Shown here: positions 36,260 to 45,938 of the stretch, piece by piece | How the letters are laid out: every line of letters starts with the position of its first letter | How positions within the stretch are numbered: position 1 is the stretch's first letter | Source: Methanoregula sp. SKADARSKE-2 | Lineage (GTDB): Archaea > Halobacteriota > Methanomicrobia > Methanomicrobiales > Methanospirillaceae | Length of the DNA: 64,000 bases | Reading direction: 5' to 3' | Assembly (NCBI GenBank): GCA_030919125.1 | Contig: CP121470.1 | Location: 1,364,001 to 1,428,000, forward strand | Notes under the pieces: model-generated | Seen by the model: only the letters and a program-made list of their open reading frames with translations | What the model was told of the DNA's origin: nothing | Databases searched by the model: none | Position numbers and translations under genes: made by a program

Positions 36260-36859
36260 TTATTCATCCCGCTCATCCCGTTCTTCCGGAGGGGACGGGC
36301 GGTCCGCCGGTGCCCGGTATGCGGATGGGAAACCGCAGGCAGCGAGAACTTCTCCGCCCGGGACGCGAGTCCCCTCACGGATCTTCGCGGAGAGCGAGGA
36401 GAGGCTCAGGACGGAAAAAGGAAGAGGCATCCCGTAAAAATCCACGGTCCGGACTTCCGGGAAGTTTCTTGACGAGAAGTTCCGGCAGCTCTTCCGGTCA
36501 ACAAGAATTCCCATGGTCTCCAGCGCTTTTGCAGTGCGGTGGAACGGTATCGACCGTGAGAATGTTCTGCAGAGATCGATCACCGGTGAACCCATCCGGG
36601 TGCCCGGATAAAAGGGTTCGTCTGCAGAGCAGAGCGTCCCGCACACCCGGCAGGTAAAACGTCTCACTCGTATTCGGATCTCCCGGTCCGCTCCCGCCTC
36701 CCTCACGGTCGCAAATCTCTTCGTCTTCGTATCATACCCCTGGACCGGCCCGTCGCAGAAGGGGCAGCGCCGGCCATCGGTGAACTCCATGCCGTCGAGA
36801 GAGGAGAGGGCGTCCTGGATAAGGTCGCAGGCCATGGGGGGGATGAGGAGCTGGTTCAT
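36260..36859 (-). CDS. zinc-ribbon protein, function unknown
   Basis: 199 residues. Four cysteines in two pairs, RRCPFCDGP (about residues 31-39) and FTCRVCGTLCSADE (about 68-81), form a zinc ribbon; between and after lie basic beta strands (REIRIRVRRFTCRV) and RTFSRSIPFHRTAKALETMG, a helical segment like the start of a DDE-transposase or regulator domain. The tail is proline/acid-rich. It resembles transposase-like zinc-ribbon proteins but has no catalytic core, so it may be a truncated or domesticated derivative. Confidence 0.6.
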   Translation of the reverse strand: MNQLLIPPMACDLIQDALSSLDGMEFTDGRRCPFCDGPVQGYDTKTKRFATVREAGADREIRIRVRRFTCRVCGTLCSADEPFYPGTRMGSPVIDLCRTFSRSIPFHRTAKALETMGILVDRKSCRNFSSRNFPEVRTVDFYGMPLPFSVLSLSSLSAKIREGTRVPGGEVLAACGFPSAYRAPADRPSPPEERDERDE

Positions 36860-37023
36860 ACGCTGCAGGCAGCCGGATCGCCGGGGGGTTCGCGCATCAT
36901 TTCGTCTTTTCGGGATGGGCAGGGGGGATTCCTGCGCGATATATCATAATGGCACCCTGATAAAATAAATTTGCGGATTTTACCCACCGATATTCCCCAT
37001 ATCGCCGGTAAATACCTGTGTGC

Positions 37024-37035
37024 TTTAATATAACC
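37024..37035 (+). promoter_or_regulatory. box A upstream of fdhA1
   Basis: TTTAATATAACC, about 40 bp before the fdhA1 ATG; AAGAGGA (37056-37062) is the probable ribosome site. Confidence 0.45.
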
Positions 37036-37068
37036 CGGGGTTGACCTTCTTTTGTAAGAGGATTGACT

Positions 37069-38931
37069 ATGGATTTCACGTACGTACCAAGCACCTGTCC
37101 CTATTGCGGCACCGGGTGCGGCATCAATCTTGCCGTCAAGGATGGCAAGGTTACCGGCATCCAGCCCTGGCACCGCAACCCGGTGAATGAAGGCAAGGTC
37201 TGTATCCGGGGCAACAAGTCCCACGAGTTTGTCAACAACCCTGCACGGCTCACGACCCCCCTGATCAAGAGGGACGGGACGTTTGTCGAGGCGAGCTGGG
37301 AGGATGCCTACCAGGAGATCGCAGCAAAGCTGAAGAGCGCAAAGCCGGAGGAGATCGGCTGCGTAGCCTCTGCACGGGCATGCAATGAAGACAATTATCT
37401 CTTCAGAGCCTTCGCAATGACCGTCCTCAAGACTCCCAACATCGACTCCTGCGGCCGGCGCTGCAATGCCGATGCGGTCAGCGGACTTGTCGAGGCATTC
37501 GGCAATGGCGCGATGACCAACTCCATCGCTGACATCAGCGAGGCAAAGTGCGTCCTTGTTGTCGGCAGCAACCCCGTCGAGGAGAACCCCCTTTCCGGCC
37601 GCCGCGTGATGATGGCAAAGATGAACGGGGCCACGCTCATCGTCGCTGATGCAAAGCAGACCGCGACGGCAAAACTCGCCGACCTCGCAATCCCCTGCAC
37701 CCCCGGCACCGAAGTCGCACTTGTCAACGGCATTATGCATGCCATCCTCAAGGCCGGCAAGGAGAAGAAGGAGTTCATCACTGGAAAGACCCGGGACTTC
37801 GAGAAGTGCAAGGCTGTCGTCACCGGCGCAGCCTATGCGCCTGAGGCAGTCGCAAAGACCTGCGGGATCCCTGCTGACCTCGTCACCAGAGCAGCAGAGC
37901 TGTATGGTGCAGCCCCCGTGGCAACGGTCGTCACCTCCGCAGGCGCAACATCGGGCGACCTCGTCCGGGCAGTTGCCAACCTCCAGCTCATCACCGGCAA
38001 TGTGGGGAAGGCGGGGGCTGGTGTCAACCTCCTCCGCGGCAAGTCCAATGCCCAGGGCGCAATGGATATGGGCTGCGTCCCGGCCGGGAACGGCATGACC
38101 GTCCCCGCCATGGTCGCGGCAGCCGCAGCAGGTAAGATCAAGATGATGTACGTTATGGGCGAGAACATCGCATCGGCCGGCGCGGGTGTTGCAGAGGCGC
38201 TGGGGAAGCTCGACTTCCTCGTTGTCCAGGACCTGTTTCTGACCGAGACGGCGGAGAAGGCGCACGTCATCCTCCCCTCAGCGGCATTTGCTGAGCGCGA
38301 TGGGACGTTCACCAACAGCGAGCGCCGTGTCCAGCGGGTGCGGAAAGCGGTCGAGCCGGTGGGAAGCAGCAAGGCAGACTGCCAGATCATCTGCGAGCTT
38401 GCAAAGGCTATGGGCCATGAGAAGGAGTTCTCGTTTGCAACCGCAGAGGAGGTCTTTTCCGAGATCGCACAGCATGTCCCGGCCTATGCGGGGATCAGCT
38501 ATGCAAAACTCGAACGCCCCGAAGGAATCCAGTGGCCGGCAGCCGGCGGCGAGTTCGGCACTGCAGTCCTGTACGCTGACCAGTGTGCAACAAAGGACGG
38601 CAAGGGTGTATTTGCAGCAGTAGAATACACGGCAGGAGAGGCTGCCGGAGGGGAATTCCCGTTTGCGGTTGCAGCAAAGTGGCCGATGGGGACGCTCTCG
38701 GTCTACACGCCATCCATCCTGAGGGAGTGGCCGGCACCGACCGTTGTCATCAACCGGGAAGATGCCCGGGATCTCGGAATCGAGGCGGGTAACGCAATAA
38801 AAGTCTCCGGAAAGTCCGGATCAGCGGTCCTTACTGCTGAAGTCACGGCCGGGATCAAGAAGGGCGTAGTTTCGATGCCCATGATGTTTGCCGGAACGGC
38901 CGTCAAAATCGAGAAAGTAACGGAGGCCTGA
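37069..38931 (+). CDS. fdhA: formate dehydrogenase alpha subunit (copy 1)
   Basis: The molybdopterin (or tungstopterin) catalytic subunit of F420-dependent formate dehydrogenase, which oxidises formate to CO2 in the cytoplasm. The N-terminal 4Fe-4S ligands are C10, C13, C17 and C45 (CPYCGTGC, GKVCIRGN). The active-site residue is Cys132 (NIDSCGRRCNADAV), not selenocysteine. 620 residues, about 65 shorter than copy 2 in the C-terminal pterin-binding region, so the two alpha subunits are clearly diverged. The ATG at 37069 is preceded by AGAGGA. fdhB follows after 2 bp. Confidence 0.93.
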   Translation: MDFTYVPSTCPYCGTGCGINLAVKDGKVTGIQPWHRNPVNEGKVCIRGNKSHEFVNNPARLTTPLIKRDGTFVEASWEDAYQEIAAKLKSAKPEEIGCVASARACNEDNYLFRAFAMTVLKTPNIDSCGRRCNADAVSGLVEAFGNGAMTNSIADISEAKCVLVVGSNPVEENPLSGRRVMMAKMNGATLIVADAKQTATAKLADLAIPCTPGTEVALVNGIMHAILKAGKEKKEFITGKTRDFEKCKAVVTGAAYAPEAVAKTCGIPADLVTRAAELYGAAPVATVVTSAGATSGDLVRAVANLQLITGNVGKAGAGVNLLRGKSNAQGAMDMGCVPAGNGMTVPAMVAAAAAGKIKMMYVMGENIASAGAGVAEALGKLDFLVVQDLFLTETAEKAHVILPSAAFAERDGTFTNSERRVQRVRKAVEPVGSSKADCQIICELAKAMGHEKEFSFATAEEVFSEIAQHVPAYAGISYAKLERPEGIQWPAAGGEFGTAVLYADQCATKDGKGVFAAVEYTAGEAAGGEFPFAVAAKWPMGTLSVYTPSILREWPAPTVVINREDARDLGIEAGNAIKVSGKSGSAVLTAEVTAGIKKGVVSMPMMFAGTAVKIEKVTEA

Positions 38932-38933
38932 AT

Positions 38934-40184
38934 ATGACAAAGAAAGGCGATATGCTCTATGCGTGGACAAACGACGCAGAGATCAAGAAGCACGCAGAGC
39001 TCGGCGGTGCGGTCACCGCTCTCTGGAAGTATGCGCTTGAGTCAAAGACCGTCGATGCAATCCTCGCAATCCAGAAAGGCAAGGACCTCTACGATGCCCA
39101 GCCGGTGCTGATCAAGAACCCGGCCGAGATCAAGAACACGGCCGGCTCGCTTCACTGCGGCACTCTCCTGATGGCCAAGCTCGTCAAGAAGTACCTCGAT
39201 GGCGCAAACGGCATGAAGATCGGTGTCACCGTCAAGGGCTGCGATGCGATGGGGTTCTACGAACTCGCCAAGCGCCAGCAGATCAACCTCGACAACGTAG
39301 TGATGATTGGTGTCAACTGCGGAGGGTCGGTCAGCCCGGTCCTCGCCCGGAAGATGATCGCCGAGAAGTATGGGGTTGACCCGGACAAGGTCCACAAGGA
39401 AGAGATCGACAAGGGTCAGTTCATCATCGAGTACGAGGGCGGCCACAAGGGTATCTCCGTCGACGAGCTCGAGGAGCACGGCTTCGGCCGGCGCAGCAAC
39501 TGCCGCAGGTGCAAGATGAAGGTCCCCCGGCAGGCAGACCTCGCCTGCGGAAACTGGGGAGTCATCGGTGAGAAAGCGGGCAAGGCGACCTTCGTTGAGG
39601 TCTGCTCCGAGAAGGGGGCAAACCTTGTTGACGGCGCGGTCAAAGCCGGTCTCCTCTCCGTCGAGCCATCGATCCCCAAGGGTCTCGACATCCGCGGGAA
39701 AGTCGAGGGCGCAATGCTCAAGCTCGGCGAGAAGTGGCGGAAGCACGACTTCGAAGCCCTCGGCGAGGGCAAGGACCGGCTCAGGAAGATCATGGCCGAG
39801 ACCTCCCGGTGCATCAAGTGCTACTCGTGCATCAGCGCCTGCCCGATCTGCTATTGTGTCGAATGCACGACCAAGAACCCGGCTTACATCACGCCCGGCG
39901 AGATCCCCCCAAACTTTATGTTCCATCTGATCCGGTTCGCCCACATAGCCGACTCCTGTGTCAACTGCGGCCAGTGTCAGGAGCTCTGCCCGGCAGAGAT
40001 CCCGAACGCACTCTTCATGCACGCCCAGCAGGTCGAGCTGGAGAAGATGTTTGGCCACACACCGGGTGTCAGCATGGCGCTCCCGATCATGGCGTTTGTG
40101 GAGGAGCAGACCGAGCGCGCCCGGCTCCACAACACCGGCAGCGACATGATCTACGAGAACGTCTTCCAGCCCCTCAAAAAATAA
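38934..40184 (+). CDS. fdhB: formate dehydrogenase beta subunit, F420-reducing (copy 1)
   Basis: FdhB carries FAD and iron-sulfur clusters and passes electrons from FdhA to coenzyme F420. 416 residues: the N-terminal FrhB/FdhB domain ([46 protein letters not shown]), [20 protein letters not shown], and a C-terminal ferredoxin domain with two 4Fe-4S sites (CIKCYSCISACPICYC, CVNCGQCQELCP). It ends at LKK before a T8 run. The intact gene allows comparison with broken copy 2. Confidence 0.94.
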   Translation: MTKKGDMLYAWTNDAEIKKHAELGGAVTALWKYALESKTVDAILAIQKGKDLYDAQPVLIKNPAEIKNTAGSLHCGTLLMAKLVKKYLDGANGMKIGVTVKGCDAMGFYELAKRQQINLDNVVMIGVNCGGSVSPVLARKMIAEKYGVDPDKVHKEEIDKGQFIIEYEGGHKGISVDELEEHGFGRRSNCRRCKMKVPRQADLACGNWGVIGEKAGKATFVEVCSEKGANLVDGAVKAGLLSVEPSIPKGLDIRGKVEGAMLKLGEKWRKHDFEALGEGKDRLRKIMAETSRCIKCYSCISACPICYCVECTTKNPAYITPGEIPPNFMFHLIRFAHIADSCVNCGQCQELCPAEIPNALFMHAQQVELEKMFGHTPGVSMALPIMAFVEEQTERARLHNTGSDMIYENVFQPLKK

Positions 40185-40197
40185 TTTTTTTTGTGAT
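40185..40197 (+). terminator. T-rich stretch after fdhB1
   Basis: AATTTTTTTTGTG directly after the stop codon, a typical archaeal oligo-T terminator; the convergent SemiSWEET gene ends just beyond. Confidence 0.5.
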
Positions 40198-40455
40198 CTA
40201 GTGGTACCTGAGCTTATACCCAAGGATTGCTGAGTTGAGGATCAGCCCAACGCAGTTTGAGCCGATGAGTGGCAGTGACCCGATACACAGTCCGTAGATG
40301 AGCCATAAGGTGCTTCCGGTAAGGCCGATGGCTAACGCTGCAAGAGAGAGATCCCTTGTCGTCCGTGTTCTGATGACTTTGATGAGCTGAGGCAGGCTCG
40401 CGATTGTTGAAAGAATTCCTGCAGTAATCCCAAGGAGTATAACGTAATCGATCAT
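40198..40455 (-). CDS. SemiSWEET-type PQ-loop transporter
   Basis: 85 residues with three membrane helices: LLGITAGILSTIASLPQLIK with the PQ motif (residues about 22-23), then RTTRDLSLAALAIGLTGSTL (helix 2) and a third helix ending NSAILGYKLRYH. This is half of a SWEET and dimerises to make a sugar or small-solute uniporter. It lies between the two fdh operons, in opposite orientation, so it is probably unrelated to formate. Confidence 0.85.
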   Translation of the reverse strand: MIDYVILLGITAGILSTIASLPQLIKVIRTRTTRDLSLAALAIGLTGSTLWLIYGLCIGSLPLIGSNCVGLILNSAILGYKLRYH

Positions 40456-41045
40456 CTTTCCCTCTCACCGTTGCCGGATCGGATAATTCTTGTAGCAAGG
40501 CTATCAACAAGGTACTTAAAACTAACGGTAAGTGAAAGATCTCCTGCCTCAATGCGATCGTTTGGTGATGGAGAGGAGTGGTCTTCCTGTCAGCGATAAA
40601 TCTTCTTCCGGTAACCCCCGTCTCTTGTTTCTGTCGCACACCGGTTTTTCAGATTTTTCCTGTCGGCAGGGATCTGCAAACCGGTCCGGGACAACCTGAG
40701 AGAGTCGGCGCCGGGCTATGGTCCTGCGGGCGGGAGAGGAGTTATCCGCCCGGAAGTCTCTTGTACGGTGCCGGAAACCACCTCTCCGGAGATGGAAGGG
40801 AAGAGAATTTCAGGTGGAGAATTTCGGTAAGGCCGGTCTCAGAACAAATTTTTTCCCGCGCAGGGAAAACCCGGGAATTTCTCTCCAGAAACTCTCAAAA
40901 ATCAATCTCCTCTTCTTCAAAAGTTACTCGAATAAATGAAAGTCGGTTAACAATGACCCCCCCTTTATCGCCAAAAGTCTCTGAAATTTCGATACCTTTA
41001 TCCTGACTTTCCTAAGACCATCCCTTATCAAGAGGTGTGTAAACT
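40456..41045 (+). other. 590-bp intergenic, fdhA2 promoter region
   Basis: No gene recognised. The 3' end holds an A/T-rich box (ATACCTTTATCC, 41000-41011) about 40 bp upstream of the fdhA2 start and the ribosome site GAGGTG (41033-41038). An inverted repeat TTTTTTCCCGCGCAGGGAAAA (about 40849-40868) could be a regulatory hairpin. Confidence 0.5.
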
Positions 41046-43106
41046 TTGGAACTCAACTATGTACCAACAACGTGTCCGTACTGCGGAACCGGTTGTGGCT
41101 TCAACCTTGTTGTCAAGGACAAGAGGGTTGTCGGGATCGCTCCCTGGCACCGCAATCCGGTCAACGAAGGAAAACTCTGCCCCAAGGGCAACTATGCATG
41201 GGAATTTATCAACCACCCTGACCGGCTGACAACCCCGCTCATCAGGAAAGACGGGAAGTTTGAGCCTGCCAGCTGGGACGAGGCCTACAAGCTCATCGTC
41301 TCCCGGTTCAAGGCCTACAGGCCGGATGAGATCCAGTGCCTCTCCTCCGCCCGTGTCTCAAACGAAGAGAACTACTTAATGAACAAGTTTGCCCGGGCGG
41401 TCCTCAGGACCCCCAACATCGATCACTGTGCACGGCTCTGCCATGCATCGACGATCATCGGTCTCGCCGGGGCGTTCGGTTCCGGTGCGATGACCAACTC
41501 GATCACCGATATCGGTGAGTCGAAGGTTGTCTTTGTTATCGGGTCCAACACGTTCGAGAACCACCCGCTCATCGGCCGGCAGATCATGCTCGCCCGGCAG
41601 CGCGGCGGGAAGGTCATCGTCGCCGACCCCCGGCTGACCCCGACGGCAAAGCAGGCTGACCTGTACATGCAGTTCCACTCCGGTACTGATGTCGCGATCT
41701 TCAACGGCCTGATGCAGTATATCATCAGGAATGGTTGGGAGGACAAGAACTTCATCAGGAGCCGGACCAAGGACTTTGATAAGCTCAAGGAAGTGGTCAT
41801 GAAGCCGGAGTATGCCCTTGACCAGGTCTCGAAGATCTGTGGCATCCCCGAGGAGCAGCTCAAGACAGCGGCAGAATGGATTGCCAAGGCGGAGTCTTCA
41901 AACATCCTCTACTCGATGGGTATCACCCAGCACACGACCGGTGTTGACAACGTCAAATCGACCGCGAACCTCCAGATGCTGACCGGCCACCTCGGCAAGC
42001 GGGGCGGCGGTGTCTGCGCACTCCGCGGCCAGAACAATGTGCAGGGCGCCTGCGATATGGGTGCGCTGCCGAACGTGTACAGCGGATACCAGGCAGTCAT
42101 CAACCCCGACCTCCGAAAGAAGATGTCCGTGGCGTGGGGTGTTGAACTCGCCGAAGGAAAGATAGGGTATACCGTCACCGAGATGATCAACGTCCTTGCC
42201 GACACCCTCGACAAGCTCAAGTGCCTGTACATCATGGGCGAGAACCCGATGATCTCCGACCCTGACCTCCACCACGTGGAGAAGGGGCTCAGGAACGCGG
42301 AGTTCATGGTCGTGCAGGACATCTTCCTCACCGAGACCGCCCAGATGGCTGACGTTGTCCTCCCCGCTGCCTGTTTTGCAGAGAAGGATGGCACCCAGAC
42401 CAGCACCGAGCGCCGTGTCCAGAGATGGAGAAAGGCACAGGACCCGCCCGGAGTGGCAAAGCCCGACTGGCAGATCCTCTGCGAGCTCGGCGCAGCCATG
42501 GGCTTTGCCGAGCAGTTCCCGTTCAGGACCCCGGAGGAGATCTTCACCGAGATCGCAAAGGTCACCCCGTCCTACGCAGGCATGAACTACACCCGTCTCG
42601 AAAAACCCGAGGCCCTCCACTGGCCCTGCCCGACTCTGGAGCACCCGGGAACCCCGATCCTGCACAAGGAGAAGTTCACCCACCCGGACGGGCTTGGGAT
42701 CTTCACCCCGATCGAGTTCAGATACCCGGCTGAAGTGCCCGACAAGGAGTTCCCGATCATCCTGACCACCGGCCGCTGCATCTGGCACTGGCACACCGGC
42801 TCGATGACCCGCCGCTCCCCCAGCCTCGCACGGGAGGAACCGACCGGGTGGATCGAGATCAACGTGGACGATGCAAGAGAATGGGGCATCAGGGACAAGG
42901 AGATGGTGAAAGCCGTCACCCGCAGGGGCGAGATCACGATCGGAGCCCGTGTAACCCCGGGCATCAAGCGGGGCGAGGTCTTCATCCCGTTCCACTTTGT
43001 CGAATGCGCGGCAAACATCCTCACCAACAATGCCCTCGACCCGGCGGCTAAGATCCCCGAATTCAAGGCCTGTGCTCTGAGAATCGAGAAGGTTAAGAAG
43101 GCCTGA
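41046..43106 (+). CDS. fdhA: formate dehydrogenase alpha subunit (copy 2)
   Basis: 686 residues, the standard length for methanogen FdhA. The 4Fe-4S ligands are C10, C13, C17 and C45 (CPYCGTGC, GKLCPKGN); active-site Cys132 lies in NIDHCARLCHAST. TTGRCIWHWHTGSMTRRSPS near residues 576-595 is the C-terminal pterin-binding loop, which copy 1 lacks in this form. The start is TTG at 41046 (reading MELNYVPTTCPYCG), set by GAGGTG 8 bases upstream; no ATG is available before the Cys motif. It is followed by fdhB2 after 2 bp. Confidence 0.93.
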   Translation: MELNYVPTTCPYCGTGCGFNLVVKDKRVVGIAPWHRNPVNEGKLCPKGNYAWEFINHPDRLTTPLIRKDGKFEPASWDEAYKLIVSRFKAYRPDEIQCLSSARVSNEENYLMNKFARAVLRTPNIDHCARLCHASTIIGLAGAFGSGAMTNSITDIGESKVVFVIGSNTFENHPLIGRQIMLARQRGGKVIVADPRLTPTAKQADLYMQFHSGTDVAIFNGLMQYIIRNGWEDKNFIRSRTKDFDKLKEVVMKPEYALDQVSKICGIPEEQLKTAAEWIAKAESSNILYSMGITQHTTGVDNVKSTANLQMLTGHLGKRGGGVCALRGQNNVQGACDMGALPNVYSGYQAVINPDLRKKMSVAWGVELAEGKIGYTVTEMINVLADTLDKLKCLYIMGENPMISDPDLHHVEKGLRNAEFMVVQDIFLTETAQMADVVLPAACFAEKDGTQTSTERRVQRWRKAQDPPGVAKPDWQILCELGAAMGFAEQFPFRTPEEIFTEIAKVTPSYAGMNYTRLEKPEALHWPCPTLEHPGTPILHKEKFTHPDGLGIFTPIEFRYPAEVPDKEFPIILTTGRCIWHWHTGSMTRRSPSLAREEPTGWIEINVDDAREWGIRDKEMVKAVTRRGEITIGARVTPGIKRGEVFIPFHFVECAANILTNNALDPAAKIPEFKACALRIEKVKKA

Positions 43107-43108
43107 AG

Positions 43109-44359
43109 ATGGCAAAGAGAGGCGATATGCTCTACGCGTGGAGAAACGAGGCAGAGATCAAGATGCAATGCAGAGCTCGGTGGCGCAGTGACCGCCCTCT
43201 GGAAGTATGCCCTTGAGTCAAAGACCGTCGATGCGGTCTTCGCAGTCCGGAAAGGCGTGGACCTCTACGATGCCCAGCCGATCCTCATCACCGATCCCAG
43301 GCAGCTTGCAAACACCGCCGGTTCGCTCCACTGCGGTACCCTGCTCCTCCCCAAGCTCGTCAAGAAGTACCTCGACGGCGTAAACGGTATAAAGATCGGG
43401 GTCACGGTCAAGGGCTGCGAGGCGATGGGGTTCTACGAACTCGCCAAGCGCCAGCAGATCAACCTCGACAACGGAGTGATGATTGGTGTCAACTGCGGGG
43501 GGTCGGTCAGCCCGGTCCTCGCCCGGAAGATGATCGCCGAGAAGTACGGCGTCGACCCGGACACGGTCCACAAGGAAGAGATCGACAAAGGCCAGTTTAT
43601 CATCGAGTACGAAGGCGGCCACAAGGGGATCTCCGTCGACGAGCTCGAGGAGGACGGATGCGGCCGGCGCAGCAACTGCCGCAGGTGCAGGATGAATATC
43701 CCCCGGCAGGCAGATCTCGCCTGCGGAAACTGGGGAGTCATCGGCGAGAAGGCCGGCAAGGCGACCTTCGTTGAGGTCTGCTCCGAGAAGGTGCAAACCT
43801 TCTCGCCGGTGCGGTCAGGTCAGGGGTTCTCGCGACCGAAGCTGCAAACCCGAAGGGCCTGGACATCCGCGGGAAAGTCGAGGGCGCAATGCTCAAGCTT
43901 GGCGAGAAGTGGCGGAAGCACGACTTCGAAACCCTCGGCGAGGGCAAGGACCGGCTCAGGAAGATCATGACCGAGACTTCCCGGTGCATCAAGTGCTACT
44001 CCTGCATCAGCGCCTGCCCGATCTGTTTCTGTGTCGACTGCACGACCAAGAACCCGGCCTACGTGACCCCCGGCGAACTTCCGCCGAACTTCATGTTCCA
44101 CCTGATCCGGTTCGCCCACATAGCCGACTCCTGTGTCAACTGCGGCCAGTGCCAGGAACTCTGCCCGGCTGAGATCCCGAACGCACTCTTCATGCACGCC
44201 CAGCAGGTCGAGCTGGAGTGGATGTTTGGTCATGTTCCAGGTGTCAGCATGGAGCTGCCAATGCTGGCCCTTGTGGAGGAGAAGGAAGAGCGGGCCCGGC
44301 TCCACAACACCGGCAGCGACATGATCTACGAGAACGTCTTCAAACCGTACAAAAATTAA
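43109..44359 (+). pseudogene. fdhB: formate dehydrogenase beta subunit (copy 2), two frameshifts
   Basis: The same 1251-nt length as copy 1, and very similar to it. The first ~18 codons ([18 protein letters not shown]) are in frame 2. One extra base near 43166-43172 (GATGCAATGCAG where copy 1 has GAAGCACGCAG) moves the body into frame 3. One missing G near 43789 (GAGAAGGTGCAAAC for GAGAAGGGGGC-type sequence) returns it to frame 2 for the ferredoxin part (CIKCYSCISACPICFC, CVNCGQCQELCP). Everything else is conserved. Either a young pseudogene or two base-calling errors; if repaired, it encodes 416 residues and pairs with FdhA2. Confidence 0.85.
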
Positions 44360-44514
44360 TTTTTTCCCTTTTGTTCTCAAGGGAGATTACCGGCATAAAA
44401 AAATGCCGGGCCATTTTTTTTGTTGTGCAGATTCGTGGGTGAATGGACGGGCTTTCAACTCGGGAGCATAAAAATCCAGAAACCAATCCGGGCAATCCCC
44501 CCCTCCGGGTACTT

Positions 44515-44760
44515 CTCTCAATTTTCCTCCCTGCAATTTGATTGGTCATCAATCAACCCACGTTCAAACCAAACCTCGGAGAACTGCCGGAGATGTGACA
44601 AGCCTGTGTTTTTTCTTGTTTCCTTCCCCAACAACGTTCCGGAAGCGATCGAACCGGAAGAAAACATCGTCGATGGTTTCTGACCCTCGTTAGGATATTT
44701 GAAGAGTATCAGGGTAAGTAGCTGATACCGGGTGTCGCCTTCTTCGAATACTTACCGGAA
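44515..44760 (-). pseudogene. ISH3/IS4-like transposase relic 2
   Basis: Minus strand: RGSETIDDVFFRFDRFRNVV, then GEGNKKKHRLVTSPAVLRGL. It aligns with the tail of relic 1 (31780-32150), which reads RGPGTIDDNLFRFDRFRIFV, and the DNA following (TTTTCCTCCCTGCAATTTGA, then TTGGTCATCAATCAA) is shared by both. Only about 60 codons remain, with stops. Confidence 0.6.
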
Positions 44761-44935
44761 TAAGGTGTAATCCAACGAGTTTTACAATTGAAATCGCGGT
44801 GCGGATAGATTCGGAATTGAACCATCAATCCCTTGACACAACCGGGTGGAGTGTGAAGTGGAATTCAGGTCGGGGAAGGGAGGTCTGGGATCGGTGGCCA
44901 GGGAAATCCTGGCTGATGATCCCGTCCGATAACCG

Positions 44936-44972
44936 CAAAAAAAATTCACTCAAGCGCAATGTTTATCATTAC
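44936..44972 (+). promoter_or_regulatory. repeated upstream motif with TATA box
   Basis: GCAAAAAAAATTCACTCAAG, then CGCAATGTTTATCATTA: the same arrangement as at 13366-13395. The next convincing gene (45507) is about 530 bp away, so the target here is unclear. Confidence 0.4.
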
Positions 44973-45506
44973 CCTCATTATGTCAGGCCGTATGAAAATC
45001 CGATTCTGCGCTGGTTTGTCCGGTGATGGGCACAATCATGAGCGGGAGCGAATTTACTCCGCTCGAGACGAAAACACGGAGATCGAATGGTCGAAGATCA
45101 TTGGAGGTTCCGGCCCGGGACCGGTTCGGAGATTGCCCCGATACCACCGGAAGGCGGGTACATCCTGCCTGCCAACACGTTATCAGACAAGACCCTCTTC
45201 TGGTCTGGGACTCTTGCCTGGGCCAGAACATTTCACGGGAGTTTGGGTGTATCCGATTTATCTCATGCATCTGCAATCCATGCCGAGAATTTTGTCTCCA
45301 TGGGATCCACGAATTCGGCAGATTGGCCCGGATACCTCCCATCAGCCAAAAATAATTTTTCTCGCCGGGAGTCTTTTTCAAGATCACGCCAACCGGAGAC
45401 AGGATTTGGGGTCGGAGACGGGATCCTGTGCCGGAAGGAACGCAGACATGGTTCAGAAGTTACCTGGAGAGGACGAAAAAATTATTTTCAACCAGGAAGG
45501 CTAAAA
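44973..45506 (+). other. 534-bp region of uncertain coding content
   Basis: A frame from 45087 continues into the secreted-protein gene, but its first ~140 codons (e.g. GGYILPANTLSDKTLFWSGT) match nothing I know, and a competing frame covers the same stretch. It may be a decayed extracellular protein. The likely start of the downstream gene is 45507. Confidence 0.4.
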
Positions 45507-45938
45507 ATGCGAGCACGTAAAATTACCGGAATGCTGGTTGTATTGTCCCTGATGCCAGCAGTGGTTGCACAGTCGGTAGATCAGGAGTATCAGAACATTG
45601 TCAATACTGTGGAGATGACGCCTGTTTCTGATAATGGTGCGGTAAAAACGTCCAGTGTATCAGAAATGATCAGCGACACCGGAATCCGATCTTATCTCGT
45701 TAAAAAAACAGAGACGCTGGCAGAGGGTGTAAAAACCGGCTCCGTGCTGGTTATTGAACTCGATGCAAATGGAAATCCGGCCGGTAATTCTTTTGGAAAA
45801 GACTCCTCCTATTCAATAGACCGCGATGGCAATGTGAAAATACACATTGGCCCCGTAGATTATGGCTATTTGCGCGATGGTGGCACATTGGCCACCGGAT
45901 CCTCTTTGCGCAGTGGCTGGTTGTGGCCGGCATCGTGA
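45507..45938 (+). CDS. secreted or membrane-anchored protein, unknown
   Basis: 143 residues from ATG at 45507 (AGGAAGG ribosome site). The signal peptide is KITGMLVVLSLMPAVVAQSV with cleavage probable after AVVA-Q. The mature part is polar and beta-rich (GSVLVIELDANGNPAGNSFG, IDRDGNVKIHIGPVDYGYLR). The C terminus SLRSGWLWPAS runs into the next frame, which begins at GTG 45923. No known domain recognised. Confidence 0.55.
   Translation: MRARKITGMLVVLSLMPAVVAQSVDQEYQNIVNTVEMTPVSDNGAVKTSSVSEMISDTGIRSYLVKKTETLAEGVKTGSVLVIELDANGNPAGNSFGKDSSYSIDRDGNVKIHIGPVDYGYLRDGGTLATGSSLRSGWLWPAS

Noticed and set aside
36856..38265. 469-codon minus-strand frame opposite fdhA1
   Set aside because: Shadow of a long GC-rich gene; Cys/Gly/Asp-rich composition without motif.
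45087..45506. Long N-terminal extension of the secreted protein at 45507
   Set aside because: A signal peptide and ribosome site mark 45507 as the start; the extension has no recognisable domain.
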